64,000 bases of DNA, from the NCBI GenBank assembly GCA_002364085.1, contig DEXK01000011.1, positions 81,863 to 145,862 on the forward strand, in the 5' to 3' direction. Position 1 is the first letter of the stretch. Every line of letters begins with the position of its first letter. Shown here piece by piece: positions 7,646-16,225 of the stretch. The notes under the pieces were generated by a model. It made no database searches and was not told the origin of the DNA. It saw only the letters and a list, made by a program, of their open reading frames with translations. Source of the DNA: Balneolaceae bacterium UBA3186 (GTDB taxonomy: Bacteria > Bacteroidota > Rhodothermia > Balneolales > Balneolaceae). Position numbers and translations under genes: made by a program.

Positions 7646-9015
7646 CGTGGTAATCTAACGTCCAGATCAGCAACTGCATAAGCAAAAACAGCCATTGTAG
7701 CTACACATTCGTTAAAGTCATCTATATTTAGTTTATCTATTGTGTCTACTGCTGTATGATGAAACCAAAAGTACTTGCTCCCATCAACATTTAGTCCCAT
7801 ACCGGGAACTCCGTTTCTCATTAGTGGGCCAATATCAGCTCCACCACCACCTTTTCTAACTTCACCTGAATCGGCAGGTTTAAGAAGTTCGCCAATTTCA
7901 CTTAATATTTTATAAGCGTCATCACTTCCACTGAATCCAAATCCTATCGGATCAAAAACCCCTGCATCCGATTCCATAGCAAGAATATGATTGTCCAATG
8001 ATTTTTCGTCTTCCTGAACCCAACGTAAATATTCGTTTGCACCTCGTAAACCATTTTCTTCATTTGTCCATAAAACAACACGAATGGTTCTTTTAGGACG
8101 AACTCCTGTTTCTTTAATAAGACGTAAAGCTTCCCATGCTGCTACACATCCTCCGCCATCATCCATTGCTCCGTGTCCGTTATCCCAGGCATCAATATGT
8201 CCACCCATTACGATGATTTCTTCAGGAAACTCGCTCCCAGTAATTTCAGCAATTACATTTCTGGATTGTGCATCCGGTAAATTTTTAGCTTCCATTTTTA
8301 AAGTAAGAGTCACAGTCTCACCACGTTTTATAAATCGCTCTATTAGATTAGCATCTTCTACGGTTAGAGCAGCGTGAGGAATTTTTTTTACACCTTCTTC
8401 GTAGCTCATTGTACCTGTATGGGGGGTTTGCATAGAGTATGAAGCTACAGAAGCTAAAACGCTTGCTACAGCTCCATGTTTTGATGCCGCAGATGCTCCA
8501 TTCACTCTATATTGTACAGTTTGACCATAAGTTGTAAAAGGAACATTGAATAAAACTATTTTTCCTTTGGCTTCAGCACTTTTAGATTCCAGATCTTCAA
8601 AACTTTTCACTAACAAAACTTCCGCTGTAATTCCATCTTTAGGAGTTCCGACACTACCCCCTAAACTTGCCATTGGGAGATTCTTTGTAATAGGAGCAGT
8701 TAATGTTGCGGATTCGTTACCTCGAACCCAATGAGGTACAGTAACAGGTTGTGTCCAAACTTTATCAAAACCATCTTTTTTCATTTCCTGAACAACCCAA
8801 TCAATCCCATTTTCAAGAACTTCTGAACCGCTTAACCTAGGACCGTAATAATCAGTAAGGTGTGCAAGTCTTTCAAAACCAATATTGTTTGATAATGCAG
8901 ATTTTATAAGATCATTAGCTGTTTTCTCTACATTCTGTTTAACTAAAGGCTGGCTTATTGCTAGAAATGGGGTGAGTAAAACAAAAAATAAGGGATAAAG
9001 TTTATTCAGTTTCAT
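7642..9015 (-). CDS. Secreted M28-family zinc aminopeptidase
   Basis: A 457-residue exported peptidase with a signal peptide (about 1-21). A protease-associated insert spans roughly 130-235. The metal site is visible: H273 in MGGHIDAWD, an Asp of the following MDDGGG (285/286), the catalytic Glu pair E319/E320 in LWTNEENGLRG, then ESDAG and a late FWFHHTAVDT histidine. This is the co-catalytic dinuclear zinc pattern of M28 (plasma glutamate carboxypeptidase-like) enzymes, which release N-terminal or dipeptide amino acids. It probably works in the periplasm on peptides taken up for nutrition. Confidence 0.92.
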   Translation of the reverse strand: MKLNKLYPLFFVLLTPFLAISQPLVKQNVEKTANDLIKSALSNNIGFERLAHLTDYYGPRLSGSEVLENGIDWVVQEMKKDGFDKVWTQPVTVPHWVRGNESATLTAPITKNLPMASLGGSVGTPKDGITAEVLLVKSFEDLESKSAEAKGKIVLFNVPFTTYGQTVQYRVNGASAASKHGAVASVLASVASYSMQTPHTGTMSYEEGVKKIPHAALTVEDANLIERFIKRGETVTLTLKMEAKNLPDAQSRNVIAEITGSEFPEEIIVMGGHIDAWDNGHGAMDDGGGCVAAWEALRLIKETGVRPKRTIRVVLWTNEENGLRGANEYLRWVQEDEKSLDNHILAMESDAGVFDPIGFGFSGSDDAYKILSEIGELLKPADSGEVRKGGGGADIGPLMRNGVPGMGLNVDGSKYFWFHHTAVDTIDKLNIDDFNECVATMAVFAYAVADLDVRLPR

Positions 9016-9099
9016 GAATTCAAATTAAGTGTTAAAATTTAAATCAAGAAAATGAAAAGGGAGGACTTATGCTTAATGGAATTGCAAAATAATGTGCAA

Positions 9100-10074
9100 T
9101 TAGTCCATAGATTTGGTGTTTTTTCGGGCTATTTCCTGAAAGAGTAAATATTCTTCCGGTGAAATATCTGCGAAAAGATAATTGATAGGATTGACTTTGC
9201 GTTTGTTTAAATGAATTTCATAATGAAGATGAGGTCCTTCAGTAAGACCTGAGTTACCCGAGTATCCAATCAACTGGCCTCTTGTTACTTCGGCACCGCG
9301 TTTAATTTCTTTGGGAACTGATGAAAGGTGAGCGTAGAGTGTCTCATATCCATAACCGTGATCTATGACGATAATTCTTCCTAAAGTTCCCCTTAAACCA
9401 ACATATTTGATCTTACCATTAGCTGTAGAGTAAACAGAACTACCAATATCAGCTCTAAAATCAGCACCACCATGAGTTCTTGGGTACCCTAATACAGGAT
9501 GTTCTCTCATTCCGAAACTACTTAAAAGGATACCTGAGGTTGGCTTAATAGCCGGAAGATGATGTAGCTTATCTTTGTTTGTGTTGTAAGCTTCTTTAAG
9601 CTCTTCAAAACTAAGTTTTTGAATACTTATTCGTCTTTCAAGATTATCGATTTTAGAAGAAGTCCACCTTAATAATTCAGCTGTAGATTGATTGTAAACA
9701 TCAAAATCAGTGTTAGGGGCAGCACCACCTGAACCGGCTTCACGTTCATCTGCAGAAATTTCTTCCAATCCTAAAACAGATCTGTACACTTCATTATCAG
9801 ATTCAGCTATTTCTTTAAGCTGGTTATCAATATCAATTAAAGAATTTTTAGTAGTTTCGAGTTGCTTATAGAGCACTTCGTTCTCAGCTTTCAGAGCTAA
9901 TTCTGCCGGAGTTCCTACATAACTGGAAAGAAATATAATACCAAAACCGGAAAGGAATACTCCAGTAAGAATCCAAATAGATAAGTTGTAGATGATCTGT
10001 TCCGCTTTATTATACTCCATTGGTATAAATTCGCAGCTTTCCTCATCGTAGTAGTAATGATTATGTAGTGACAT
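9100..10074 (-). CDS. Membrane-anchored M23-family endopeptidase (LytM-like)
   Basis: A 324-residue protein with a short cytosolic N-terminus, one membrane helix (about 32-52), a coiled coil (about 60-95), a helical linker and a C-terminal M23 domain. The zinc motif THGGADFRAD and the HLHYEIHLN motif are both intact, so it should be an active DD-endopeptidase that cuts peptidoglycan cross-links. The layout matches envelope enzymes such as MepM or Bacteroidota relatives that act in cell elongation or division. It is followed at 9080-9101 by a small hairpin without a T-run. Confidence 0.9.
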   Translation of the reverse strand: MSLHNHYYYDEESCEFIPMEYNKAEQIIYNLSIWILTGVFLSGFGIIFLSSYVGTPAELALKAENEVLYKQLETTKNSLIDIDNQLKEIAESDNEVYRSVLGLEEISADEREAGSGGAAPNTDFDVYNQSTAELLRWTSSKIDNLERRISIQKLSFEELKEAYNTNKDKLHHLPAIKPTSGILLSSFGMREHPVLGYPRTHGGADFRADIGSSVYSTANGKIKYVGLRGTLGRIIVIDHGYGYETLYAHLSSVPKEIKRGAEVTRGQLIGYSGNSGLTEGPHLHYEIHLNKRKVNPINYLFADISPEEYLLFQEIARKNTKSMD

Positions 10075-10146
10075 ATCCTATTTTAAAACCTAACAAATTT
10101 ACGTACTTGAAGTTTCCAAAACAAAGAGTAGTGGAACATTCTAATG

Positions 10147-11178
10147 TTACTCTAAATCTCCTTCAAAATACTCTATTGCTCTTTTAGGTGTAGCGTCAAA
10201 ATCGCCAGTTTTAGTTGCTATTTTTGCCTGAATCCTATCCTGAAATGCTTTTGCGGGATCATAGCCATAATGTTTCAATAAATAGTTCATGGCAATTACT
10301 TCGGCAATCACTGTTATATTCTTTCCGGGAGTTATCGGAAGGTGAATTAAAGGGATATCCAGACCAAGTATTGCTACTGAGTCGTGGTTTAAACCTGTTC
10401 GTTCTACATCTCTGGTTTCGTCCCAAAGTGTTAATTCTAGAACAACTTCCAATCTTTTTTGGTAACGGATAGATCTTATTCCAAACATGGACATAACATC
10501 AACTATCCCAAGCCCTCTGATTTCCATAAAATGCTTACTTATTTCGGTAGCAGAAGACAGCAGTACATTACTTTTTTTAGTTAACATAACTACATCATCG
10601 GCAACTAACCGATGGCCACGTTCGATCAGATCAAGTGCTACCTCGCTTTTCCCGATTCCGGATTTGCCGGCAATAAGAATTCCAATTCCATATACATCAA
10701 CCATGGCTCCATGCACCATTGTTTGTGTGGCAAACTGATCTTCTAAAAAATCCCGAAGCAAATACATAAACCGTGTGGTTTCTACGGGAGTTGTATATAT
10801 AGGAATGGAAGCTTCTTCTGCCAATTTGATTAAATTATCAGCAAGCTTATTACCATCAGTTAAAAATATAACCGGCAAATCAAACGCAGTAATATTCTTG
10901 AAAGCATTTGTTTGCTCTGTAGGGGAGAGGTTGTCCAGAAACTGAGTTTCCGTATTCCCAATAATCTGAATTCTCTTGTATGTAAATAAATCTGTGTAGC
11001 CGGCAAGAGCCATTCCCGGTCTGTGAAGATCAACTTCATAAACGTATCTGTATTGGGCACAATCACCTGAGGTACAGGCTGTTAAATTTAGTTGAACACG
11101 TTCTCTTAACTTTTGCACCATGTAAGAAACGGTGATCTTCTCTTTACGAGGAATTGGCTCACTGGCTGAAAAAGGCAT
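10147..11178 (-). CDS. hprK: HPr kinase/phosphorylase
   Basis: A 343-residue bifunctional enzyme that phosphorylates a serine of HPr, or of an HPr-like protein such as NPr, and reverses the reaction. The N-terminal regulatory domain covers about 1-145. The kinase domain has the catalytic His in VHGAMV (H156), the Walker A loop GKSGIGKS (171-178), the ERGHRLVADDVV strand and the K/P signature EIRGLGIVDVMSMFG. The start codon overlaps the stop of hpf by one base, so they form one operon. No PTS gene is in the window. Confidence 0.95.
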   Translation of the reverse strand: MPFSASEPIPRKEKITVSYMVQKLRERVQLNLTACTSGDCAQYRYVYEVDLHRPGMALAGYTDLFTYKRIQIIGNTETQFLDNLSPTEQTNAFKNITAFDLPVIFLTDGNKLADNLIKLAEEASIPIYTTPVETTRFMYLLRDFLEDQFATQTMVHGAMVDVYGIGILIAGKSGIGKSEVALDLIERGHRLVADDVVMLTKKSNVLLSSATEISKHFMEIRGLGIVDVMSMFGIRSIRYQKRLEVVLELTLWDETRDVERTGLNHDSVAILGLDIPLIHLPITPGKNITVIAEVIAMNYLLKHYGYDPAKAFQDRIQAKIATKTGDFDATPKRAIEYFEGDLE

Positions 11179-11477
11179 TAATGTACTTCTTGAAGTTTTT
11201 GTTTATATCGTTTTAGCTGTCTTGTTGCCACATCAACCGCAACGGAAATGGCTTTTTCATACGACTCGGCTTTTTCATTCACTGCTATAACTTTTCTTGG
11301 TACTTTTAAGATCAGCTCTGCCTTTTGAGGATATTTTGGATCAGAAGTTGGCTCTAAAACAATGTCGCAAGAGACTATACGATCATAAAAGTGTTCTAAT
11401 TTTTCAACACTACCTTTACTAAATTCTTTAAGATTTTCGCTTGCATCAAAATGTCTTGAGGTGAATGAAATATTCAT
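11178..11477 (-). CDS. hpf: Ribosome hibernation promoting factor, short type
   Basis: A 99-residue protein of the HPF/RaiA family with the usual opening (MNISFTSRHFDASENLKEFS), a beta-alpha-beta-beta-beta-alpha pattern and a basic C-terminal helix (ATRQLKRYKQKLQEVH). It binds the 30S decoding region to silence ribosomes in starvation. It lacks the C-terminal dimerisation domain of long HPF. It lies 17 bases after the recombinase gene and runs into hprK, so stress control and recombination genes share a transcript. The xerC-hpf order is common in Bacteroidota (recalled). Confidence 0.9.
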   Translation of the reverse strand: MNISFTSRHFDASENLKEFSKGSVEKLEHFYDRIVSCDIVLEPTSDPKYPQKAELILKVPRKVIAVNEKAESYEKAISVAVDVATRQLKRYKQKLQEVH

Positions 11478-11494
11478 TTGTTCTCCTATTAGTT

Positions 11495-12433
11495 TTACGT
11501 TTTAGCTCTTGGATGTGCATTCTCATACACATTTTTGAGTCTCTCTACACTAGTGTGAGTGTAGATCTGGGTTGCTGCTAAATTGGCGTGACCCAAAAAC
11601 TCTTTAATTATTCTGATGTCTGCCCCGTTATCAAGCATATGTGTTGCAAAACTATGCCTTAATACGTGAGGGCTCTTTTGTGTTACCTCGCTAGTTTTAG
11701 TTAAATATTTCTCAACAATACGTTGTGCGTTTCTTGCATACATTCGTTGCCCATGTGCGGAATGAAACAATCCTTTTGTTGCATCATTGTCTGTCTGATT
11801 TCCAAATAGTTTCTCTTTCGTTTTTAGATGTTCCTTCAACGCAGTAGCTGCTTTATTACCTAATGGAATAATCCGTTGTTTATTTCCTTTACCTGTAACA
11901 ATAATTTGATTATTTCTAAGGTCAACTTCTGAGAGGTTTAATTGTATCAACTCACTTAAGCGAATTCCAGTTCCATAAAATAATTCAAGTAACGCTTTAT
12001 CTTGCCTTCCGGATGGAGTTTCTGTATTGATAGAATCCATCATTCGTTCAATGTCTGAACTGTTTACTGTTTTTGGGAGCGTTTTATCTTTTTTGGGAAC
12101 AACCAATAATTGAGCTGGGTTTTTATCTATATGTCCTCGCTTAAAACAGTATTTAAAAAAAGATCTTAAAGTAGCCACTTTACGAGCAATGGAACTCTTA
12201 GCAAGCCCTTTATCTGAAAGATCTCCTAACCAAAGCCTTATAGTTAACCGGGTTACTGATTGTACAGTTACTAAGTCATTTTCTTGTTGTTCCTGATCTG
12301 CACAAAATGTTAAAAAAGAGTTGAGATCATTTCTGTATGAAGTGATAGTGTGAGGTGAAGCATTCTTCTCAACAGCCAGGTATTTGAGGTATTTTTCGAT
12401 GATCACTTTCATTGGTGGAATATGTATATCCAT
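11495..12433 (-). CDS. xerC: Tyrosine recombinase, XerC/XerD type
   Basis: A 312-residue site-specific recombinase. The N-terminal SAM-like DNA-binding domain covers about 10-100. The catalytic residues, numbered from the ATG at 12433, are R158 (GTGIRLSEL), K182 (GKGNKQRIIP), H256 and R259 (PHVLRHSFATH), H282 (LGHANLAATQIYTH) and the nucleophile Y291. All are intact. The likely role is resolution of chromosome dimers at dif. The open frame reaches a TTG at 12451, but the ATG at 12433 is preferred; a later ATG at 12412 is also possible. First gene of the xerC-hpf-hprK operon. XerC is more likely than XerD because of the hpf neighbour. Confidence 0.88.
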   Translation of the reverse strand: MDIHIPPMKVIIEKYLKYLAVEKNASPHTITSYRNDLNSFLTFCADQEQQENDLVTVQSVTRLTIRLWLGDLSDKGLAKSSIARKVATLRSFFKYCFKRGHIDKNPAQLLVVPKKDKTLPKTVNSSDIERMMDSINTETPSGRQDKALLELFYGTGIRLSELIQLNLSEVDLRNNQIIVTGKGNKQRIIPLGNKAATALKEHLKTKEKLFGNQTDNDATKGLFHSAHGQRMYARNAQRIVEKYLTKTSEVTQKSPHVLRHSFATHMLDNGADIRIIKEFLGHANLAATQIYTHTSVERLKNVYENAHPRAKT

Positions 12434-12476
12434 CAACAAAAAAGAAAACAATTATGAAAATAAAATGAAGAAAATT

Positions 12477-13634
12477 CTAGTTTAGTTTTCTTCCTTTCCA
12501 ACGCACAGGTTTTTTGGCATAATGGTCAGTCAGACATTGTATTCCAAGTGCTTGAAACCAAAGCACTCCAACTGCATGAGTGAAAGAAGAATAAATGTCC
12601 CACTTAAAGCAATAATTGAGGGAAGCTCTTTGCAGAAAAATTAAAATTAGAGCTGTAGAAGACCAAATAAGTAGTTCAACAGAATTGGTTTGAAAACCAT
12701 AAAAGAAAGTGAAAAACGGAGCTACAAATACAATTAGATGTAAAATGGACATCAATAAAAAGAAAACTGTGTTCTTGCCAAAGCCAACAAAAAAGTTTTT
12801 CCTAAGTCCATTCCATAGTTCATTGTTAGAAGCATACATTTTGCAATATACCAAGTCTACACCTTGAAGCATTTTTAAAACTAATCCGCTTTTCTTGATA
12901 TTTTTGGCGAGTTCCACATCTTCAATAATTTGATCTTTAACAGATTCATGACCATTTATTTTTGAGTAAGCATTTTTATTAAAAGCTATAAACTGTCCAC
13001 AGGCTGCAGCGAATTTTGGAGCTAATTTATTCCTTAAAAAAGCAGGAAGCCATTTTGGTTCCTTCTCAACATATCTGGCAGGTAATAATGTATAAAGAGC
13101 AAAATAGATCAGTGGAATCACTTGTTTTTCCCAAAAGGAATCCAAAATCTGCTCCGGCCATACTGTTATTGCATCTACATCAGAAAGCTCTGAAACTGCT
13201 TTAGGAATTGCATCCGCATCTAACCAAACATCTGCATCTATGAAAATTAAAATCTCGCCGGAAGCAGCTTCACTTAGCTGATGACAAGCCCATGGTTTCC
13301 CCAGCCAGTCATTTGGTTTTTCTTTTCCTTTGATATGTATCAGGTTATTAATAATTCCCGAAAGCTCTGCTAAAATTTCTCCGGTGCCATCGGTAGATTG
13401 ATCATCAAGAACCAGAACTTCAAAATTTGGATAGTTTTGTTTTAGAGCAGAAGTCACACAGCGTTCTATTACCGAAGCTTCATTTCTTGCCGGGATACAA
13501 ATACTGACTTTTGGTTTTTCAGAAGAGTCGGGAACGATTGTGTTCTTTAAACCTTTAAAATCAATCAAATTCATACCAAGTATAAAACTCGTATAAATTA
13601 AAAAGCATACTGATATGTATAAAAGGATCATCAT
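12477..13634 (-). CDS. Membrane family 2 glycosyltransferase, CruC/CrtQ-like
   Basis: A 385-residue glycosyltransferase with an N-terminal membrane helix (about 2-22), a GT-A domain with SICIPARNEA (44-53), LVLDDQSTDGTG (74-85), the DAD motif (133-135) and an EDVELAKNIK acceptor segment, then two or three C-terminal helices (about 285-365). This layout is that of carotenoid and hydroxy-lipid glucosyltransferases such as CruC and CrtQ. The neighbours support a carotenoid substrate: a CrtC-like hydratase starts 62 bases away on the other strand and a CruD-like acyltransferase follows. Assignment to carotenoid glucosylation is an inference from context. Confidence 0.8.
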   Translation of the reverse strand: MMILLYISVCFLIYTSFILGMNLIDFKGLKNTIVPDSSEKPKVSICIPARNEASVIERCVTSALKQNYPNFEVLVLDDQSTDGTGEILAELSGIINNLIHIKGKEKPNDWLGKPWACHQLSEAASGEILIFIDADVWLDADAIPKAVSELSDVDAITVWPEQILDSFWEKQVIPLIYFALYTLLPARYVEKEPKWLPAFLRNKLAPKFAAACGQFIAFNKNAYSKINGHESVKDQIIEDVELAKNIKKSGLVLKMLQGVDLVYCKMYASNNELWNGLRKNFFVGFGKNTVFFLLMSILHLIVFVAPFFTFFYGFQTNSVELLIWSSTALILIFLQRASLNYCFKWDIYSSFTHAVGVLWFQALGIQCLTDHYAKKPVRWKGRKLN

Positions 13635-13696
13635 TTAGTGATGGAAGTTAATGAAGCTGAGGTTGTAGTTCACTCAAAAGATTCTGATAATTGCCC

Positions 13697-14767
13697 ATGA
13701 ATATTTCTACAGATCATTTTGACGAAAACCCTTTTCGAAATAAGCCATCAGGAGGATACGAGTGGTGGTATTTTGATGCATTGAGCAAAGATGGAAATTG
13801 GTCTTTTGTTATCATTTTCTATCAGGGAAATCCTTTTTCTCCGGAATACATTCGAAATATCGAAAAAAATTCTACAGATCCGGATGAATTTCCTGCAGTC
13901 AGTATCTCCATTTACAATAGAAATAAAACAGAGTTCTACAGCTTTGTGGAATATTCAGCTGATGATTTTAACTGGGATAAGGAGTCGGACTCGTGTTCGG
14001 TAGGACCTCACAGCTTTTCGAAATCTGAAAACCATTCAAAGTTGGTTTATTCGATCGTGTTGAATGATGTTTTACCGTCCGGTCATTCCATTAAAGCAGA
14101 GCTCGAATTCAACAGTTCTATAATTACTGAGCCAACAATTGATTCAAAAAAACCGAATGAGCACCATTTCTGGAATTTAATTCAGCCTAAAGCAGCAGTA
14201 TCAGGTTCAATTGAGATTATTGGGAAGTCCGGTATTCAAAAGATCGCTTTTAATGGTTCTGGTTATCACGACCATAATGTTGGTTTAGAACCCATGAAAG
14301 AAGATTTTAAAGATTGGTACTGGGGAAGGTATCATTTCGAGAACTCCACTCTGATCTACTATGTGATGAACCAAGTAAATGAAAAACAGCATAAAGCCTG
14401 GCTTTTTTCAAATGAAAACGGAGAGGTAATTGATGAATTTTCGGCTGTTGATACAGAAGTATTTCTCAGAAATATGTTTGGTTTAAGATCAGCCAGAAAA
14501 ATAACATTGAAGTCGGGGTATAGCGAAGTTACTGTACAGGCTGCATTACCTCTGGATGACGGACCTTTTTACCAACGGTTTTTAGGTCAGGCTATAATGC
14601 ATAAAGATGGCAAGGTTTTAGTGGCTGAAGGAATCTCAGAATACATCTATCCCGAAAATATTTACTCCCAAAAGTTCTGGCCGGCTGTAAAAATGCGTCT
14701 GAGATTTGCGAACAAAAAACCTCATTGGGTTCAAAGATTTAAGATGTTCTATGAATGGACTTGGTGA
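13697..14767 (+). CDS. crtC: Carotenoid 1,2-hydratase-like protein (CrtC family)
   Basis: A protein of about 356 residues with the CrtC/AttH lipocalin-like fold. The opening GGYEWWYFDALSKDG and the later SGYHDHNVG and DWYWGRYHF segments are typical. CrtC adds water to the 1,2 double bond of an acyclic carotenoid end, giving a tertiary 1-hydroxyl that can be glycosylated. The open frame extends to a TTG at 13691; I chose the ATG at 13697, as no ribosome-binding site argues for either. It is divergent from the glycosyltransferase gene. It lacks an obvious signal peptide. Related AttH-like proteins have other substrates, so the function rests partly on context. Confidence 0.78.
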   Translation: MNISTDHFDENPFRNKPSGGYEWWYFDALSKDGNWSFVIIFYQGNPFSPEYIRNIEKNSTDPDEFPAVSISIYNRNKTEFYSFVEYSADDFNWDKESDSCSVGPHSFSKSENHSKLVYSIVLNDVLPSGHSIKAELEFNSSIITEPTIDSKKPNEHHFWNLIQPKAAVSGSIEIIGKSGIQKIAFNGSGYHDHNVGLEPMKEDFKDWYWGRYHFENSTLIYYVMNQVNEKQHKAWLFSNENGEVIDEFSAVDTEVFLRNMFGLRSARKITLKSGYSEVTVQAALPLDDGPFYQRFLGQAIMHKDGKVLVAEGISEYIYPENIYSQKFWPAVKMRLRFANKKPHWVQRFKMFYEWTW

Positions 14768-14770
14768 CAT

Positions 14771-14809
14771 AAAGCTAACAGCTATTTGCTGTTAGCTGTT
14801 AGCTTTTTT
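14771..14809. terminator. Bidirectional terminator between convergent genes
   Basis: AAGCTAACA (14772-14780) can pair with TGTTAGCTT (14797-14805), followed by T residues on the plus strand and, read on the minus strand, by a short T-run from 14773-14771. A nested stem, GCTAACAGC with GCTGTTAGC (14774-14796), is an alternative. It lies between the stops of crtC and the acyltransferase gene and overlaps the latter's stop codon. Confidence 0.7.
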
Positions 14810-15464
14810 CAAACCGCTCATCAGTAAAACCCGCAACTTTTCTGGTTTCTGTGAGCAATTCATGTAGATTCTTTTCAAATTCAGTAGTTAATTCTGATTT
14901 TGAAAGTGAACGATCAATGGTCATTGCTGCACCAATATTGATATACAGCTCCGGCTTGCTGTCACGGAATGTATGAAAGTAAAAAGCTATGGGAACAAAG
15001 TCGATTTCTTTATCCGCATTTTGATACAACCAAGACAATCCTTTCTTAAATTCTGGTTTTGATGCTGAAACAGGGGTGATTTCTCCTTCAGGAAAAATAT
15101 ATAAGCTTGAATTAAGCTTTTTCAAACTATCAATAGCGAATCTGAGTGATCTTAAGGTGGAACGGGGATCAGAAAGGTTGATAGAAAATGCTCCAATTTT
15201 GGAAAAAAACCTGTGCTTACGCATCTGCTTATCCTCCATAAATGCCCGTGCTGTTTGATGAAACACATTTCTGCTTAAAAAAAGTGGAAGTAAACCATCC
15301 CACCAGAGATTGTGATTCATGTAATAAACAGTCTTTGCATCAGTATCCGGCTCATAATCCTGTTTAATAAAGATATTTTTAAACCGGCGTCTTAGTAACC
15401 AACGGGTATACAGATCAAAAAACCAGATCAGAAAACGGGATTCTTTAGCAGGGATAAAATTCAA
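14799..15464 (-). CDS. PlsC-family acyltransferase, CruD-like candidate
   Basis: A 221-residue acyltransferase with the NHX4D-type box MNHNLWWD (H51, D56) and the second box FPEGEITP (124-131). These are the catalytic and glycerol-phosphate-type motifs of the PlsC superfamily. There is one weak hydrophobic segment near the N-terminus, so it is probably membrane-associated. The NHNLWWDG form and the small size resemble the acyltransferases that esterify carotenoid glycosides (CruD) rather than the canonical lysophosphatidate enzyme; another PlsC homologue is at 58854-59645. The carotenoid role is inferred from the neighbouring GT2 and CrtC genes. Confidence 0.78.
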   Translation of the reverse strand: MNFIPAKESRFLIWFFDLYTRWLLRRRFKNIFIKQDYEPDTDAKTVYYMNHNLWWDGLLPLFLSRNVFHQTARAFMEDKQMRKHRFFSKIGAFSINLSDPRSTLRSLRFAIDSLKKLNSSLYIFPEGEITPVSASKPEFKKGLSWLYQNADKEIDFVPIAFYFHTFRDSKPELYINIGAAMTIDRSLSKSELTTEFEKNLHELLTETRKVAGFTDERFEKS

Positions 15465-15512
15465 TTCAATTCTTTTTGGTGATGATAGGGTGTTCTGCCT
15501 TATCTTTCAATT

Positions 15513-16172
15513 ATGAAGAAGCACAGACACAAACCAATCGTTCAAATTACGAATCCTGAAATTGATAAATATTCGGAAGTTCATACAAGTCCTGAAAGTA
15601 AGGATATTCAAAATTTGATCAACTCCAGCGATGAAGAACTCCTATACATAGACATGCTGAGTGGGAGAGTGGTTGGTCAACTTCTTAAAATGCTGGTAAA
15701 AATCTCGGGAGCTAAACGAATACTTGAGATCGGAACTTTTACAGGATATTCAGCAGTAATGATGGCGGAAGCTTTACCTGAAGATGGAGAAGTGATCACC
15801 CTGGAAATGAACCTGAAGTACCAGAAAATAGCTCAGAATCATTTTGACAAAAGTGAAGCGGGGCATAAGGTTACAATGATCCGTGGAAACGCTCAGAACA
15901 CCATAAAAGAGCTCACAGGTACATTTGATCTGGTTTATTTGGATGGAGATAAATTGAGATACTCATTTTACTTTGAGCAAGTTATGCCATTGCTCAATTC
16001 CGGAGGACTCATTATTGCAGATAATGTACTTTGGGATGGAACGGTTTTAGACCCTGAAGATAATAAAGCAAAGGCCATTGCTGCATTCAACAAACTTGTT
16101 GCTGAGGATAAAAGGGTAGAGCAAGTATTACTTCCCGTAAGAGATGGAGTGAATGTTATTAGAAAAAGGTGA
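15513..16172 (+). CDS. Class I SAM O-methyltransferase (caffeoyl-CoA OMT family)
   Basis: A 219-residue methyltransferase of family PF01596. The SAM motif ILEIGTFTGYSAVMMAEAL lies near residues 70-88. It is followed by VITLEMN (acidic end of beta 2), YLDGDKLRYSFYF with the metal-binding Asp, and IIADNVLWDGTVLDP. Family members methylate catechol-type or CoA-bound hydroxyl groups with a divalent metal; some bacterial ones methylate tRNA (TrmR) or carotenoid/quinone-like substrates. The substrate is not known here. It is divergent from the CruD-like gene by 48 bases, so a link to pigment tailoring is possible but unproven. Confidence 0.85.
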   Translation: MKKHRHKPIVQITNPEIDKYSEVHTSPESKDIQNLINSSDEELLYIDMLSGRVVGQLLKMLVKISGAKRILEIGTFTGYSAVMMAEALPEDGEVITLEMNLKYQKIAQNHFDKSEAGHKVTMIRGNAQNTIKELTGTFDLVYLDGDKLRYSFYFEQVMPLLNSGGLIIADNVLWDGTVLDPEDNKAKAIAAFNKLVAEDKRVEQVLLPVRDGVNVIRKR

Positions 16173-16183
16173 CATTGTTTTGT

Positions 16184-16207
16184 CACAAAAACACGAAATC
16201 ACTAAAG
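16184..16207. repeat. Dispersed repeat segment, copy B
   Basis: CACAAAAACACGAAATCACT and four further bases match the reverse complement of 208-230 at 19 of 22 aligned positions. The segment abuts a small hairpin, GTGACA...TGTCAC (16169-16186), which overlaps the stop codon of the O-methyltransferase gene. There is no T-run, so it is not a clear terminator. Confidence 0.35.
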
Positions 16208-16225
16208 GGTTAAATTGAGTAGCTC

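Noticed and set aside
8084..8377. Plus-strand open frame of 97 codons inside the M28 peptidase gene
   Set aside because: It is the antisense shadow of the conserved metal-site region of the peptidase and has no family features.
9080..9101. Hairpin AATTGCA...TGCAATT at the 3' end of the M23 peptidase gene
   Set aside because: The 7-base AT-rich stem has no T-run after it on the minus strand, so I do not call it a terminator.
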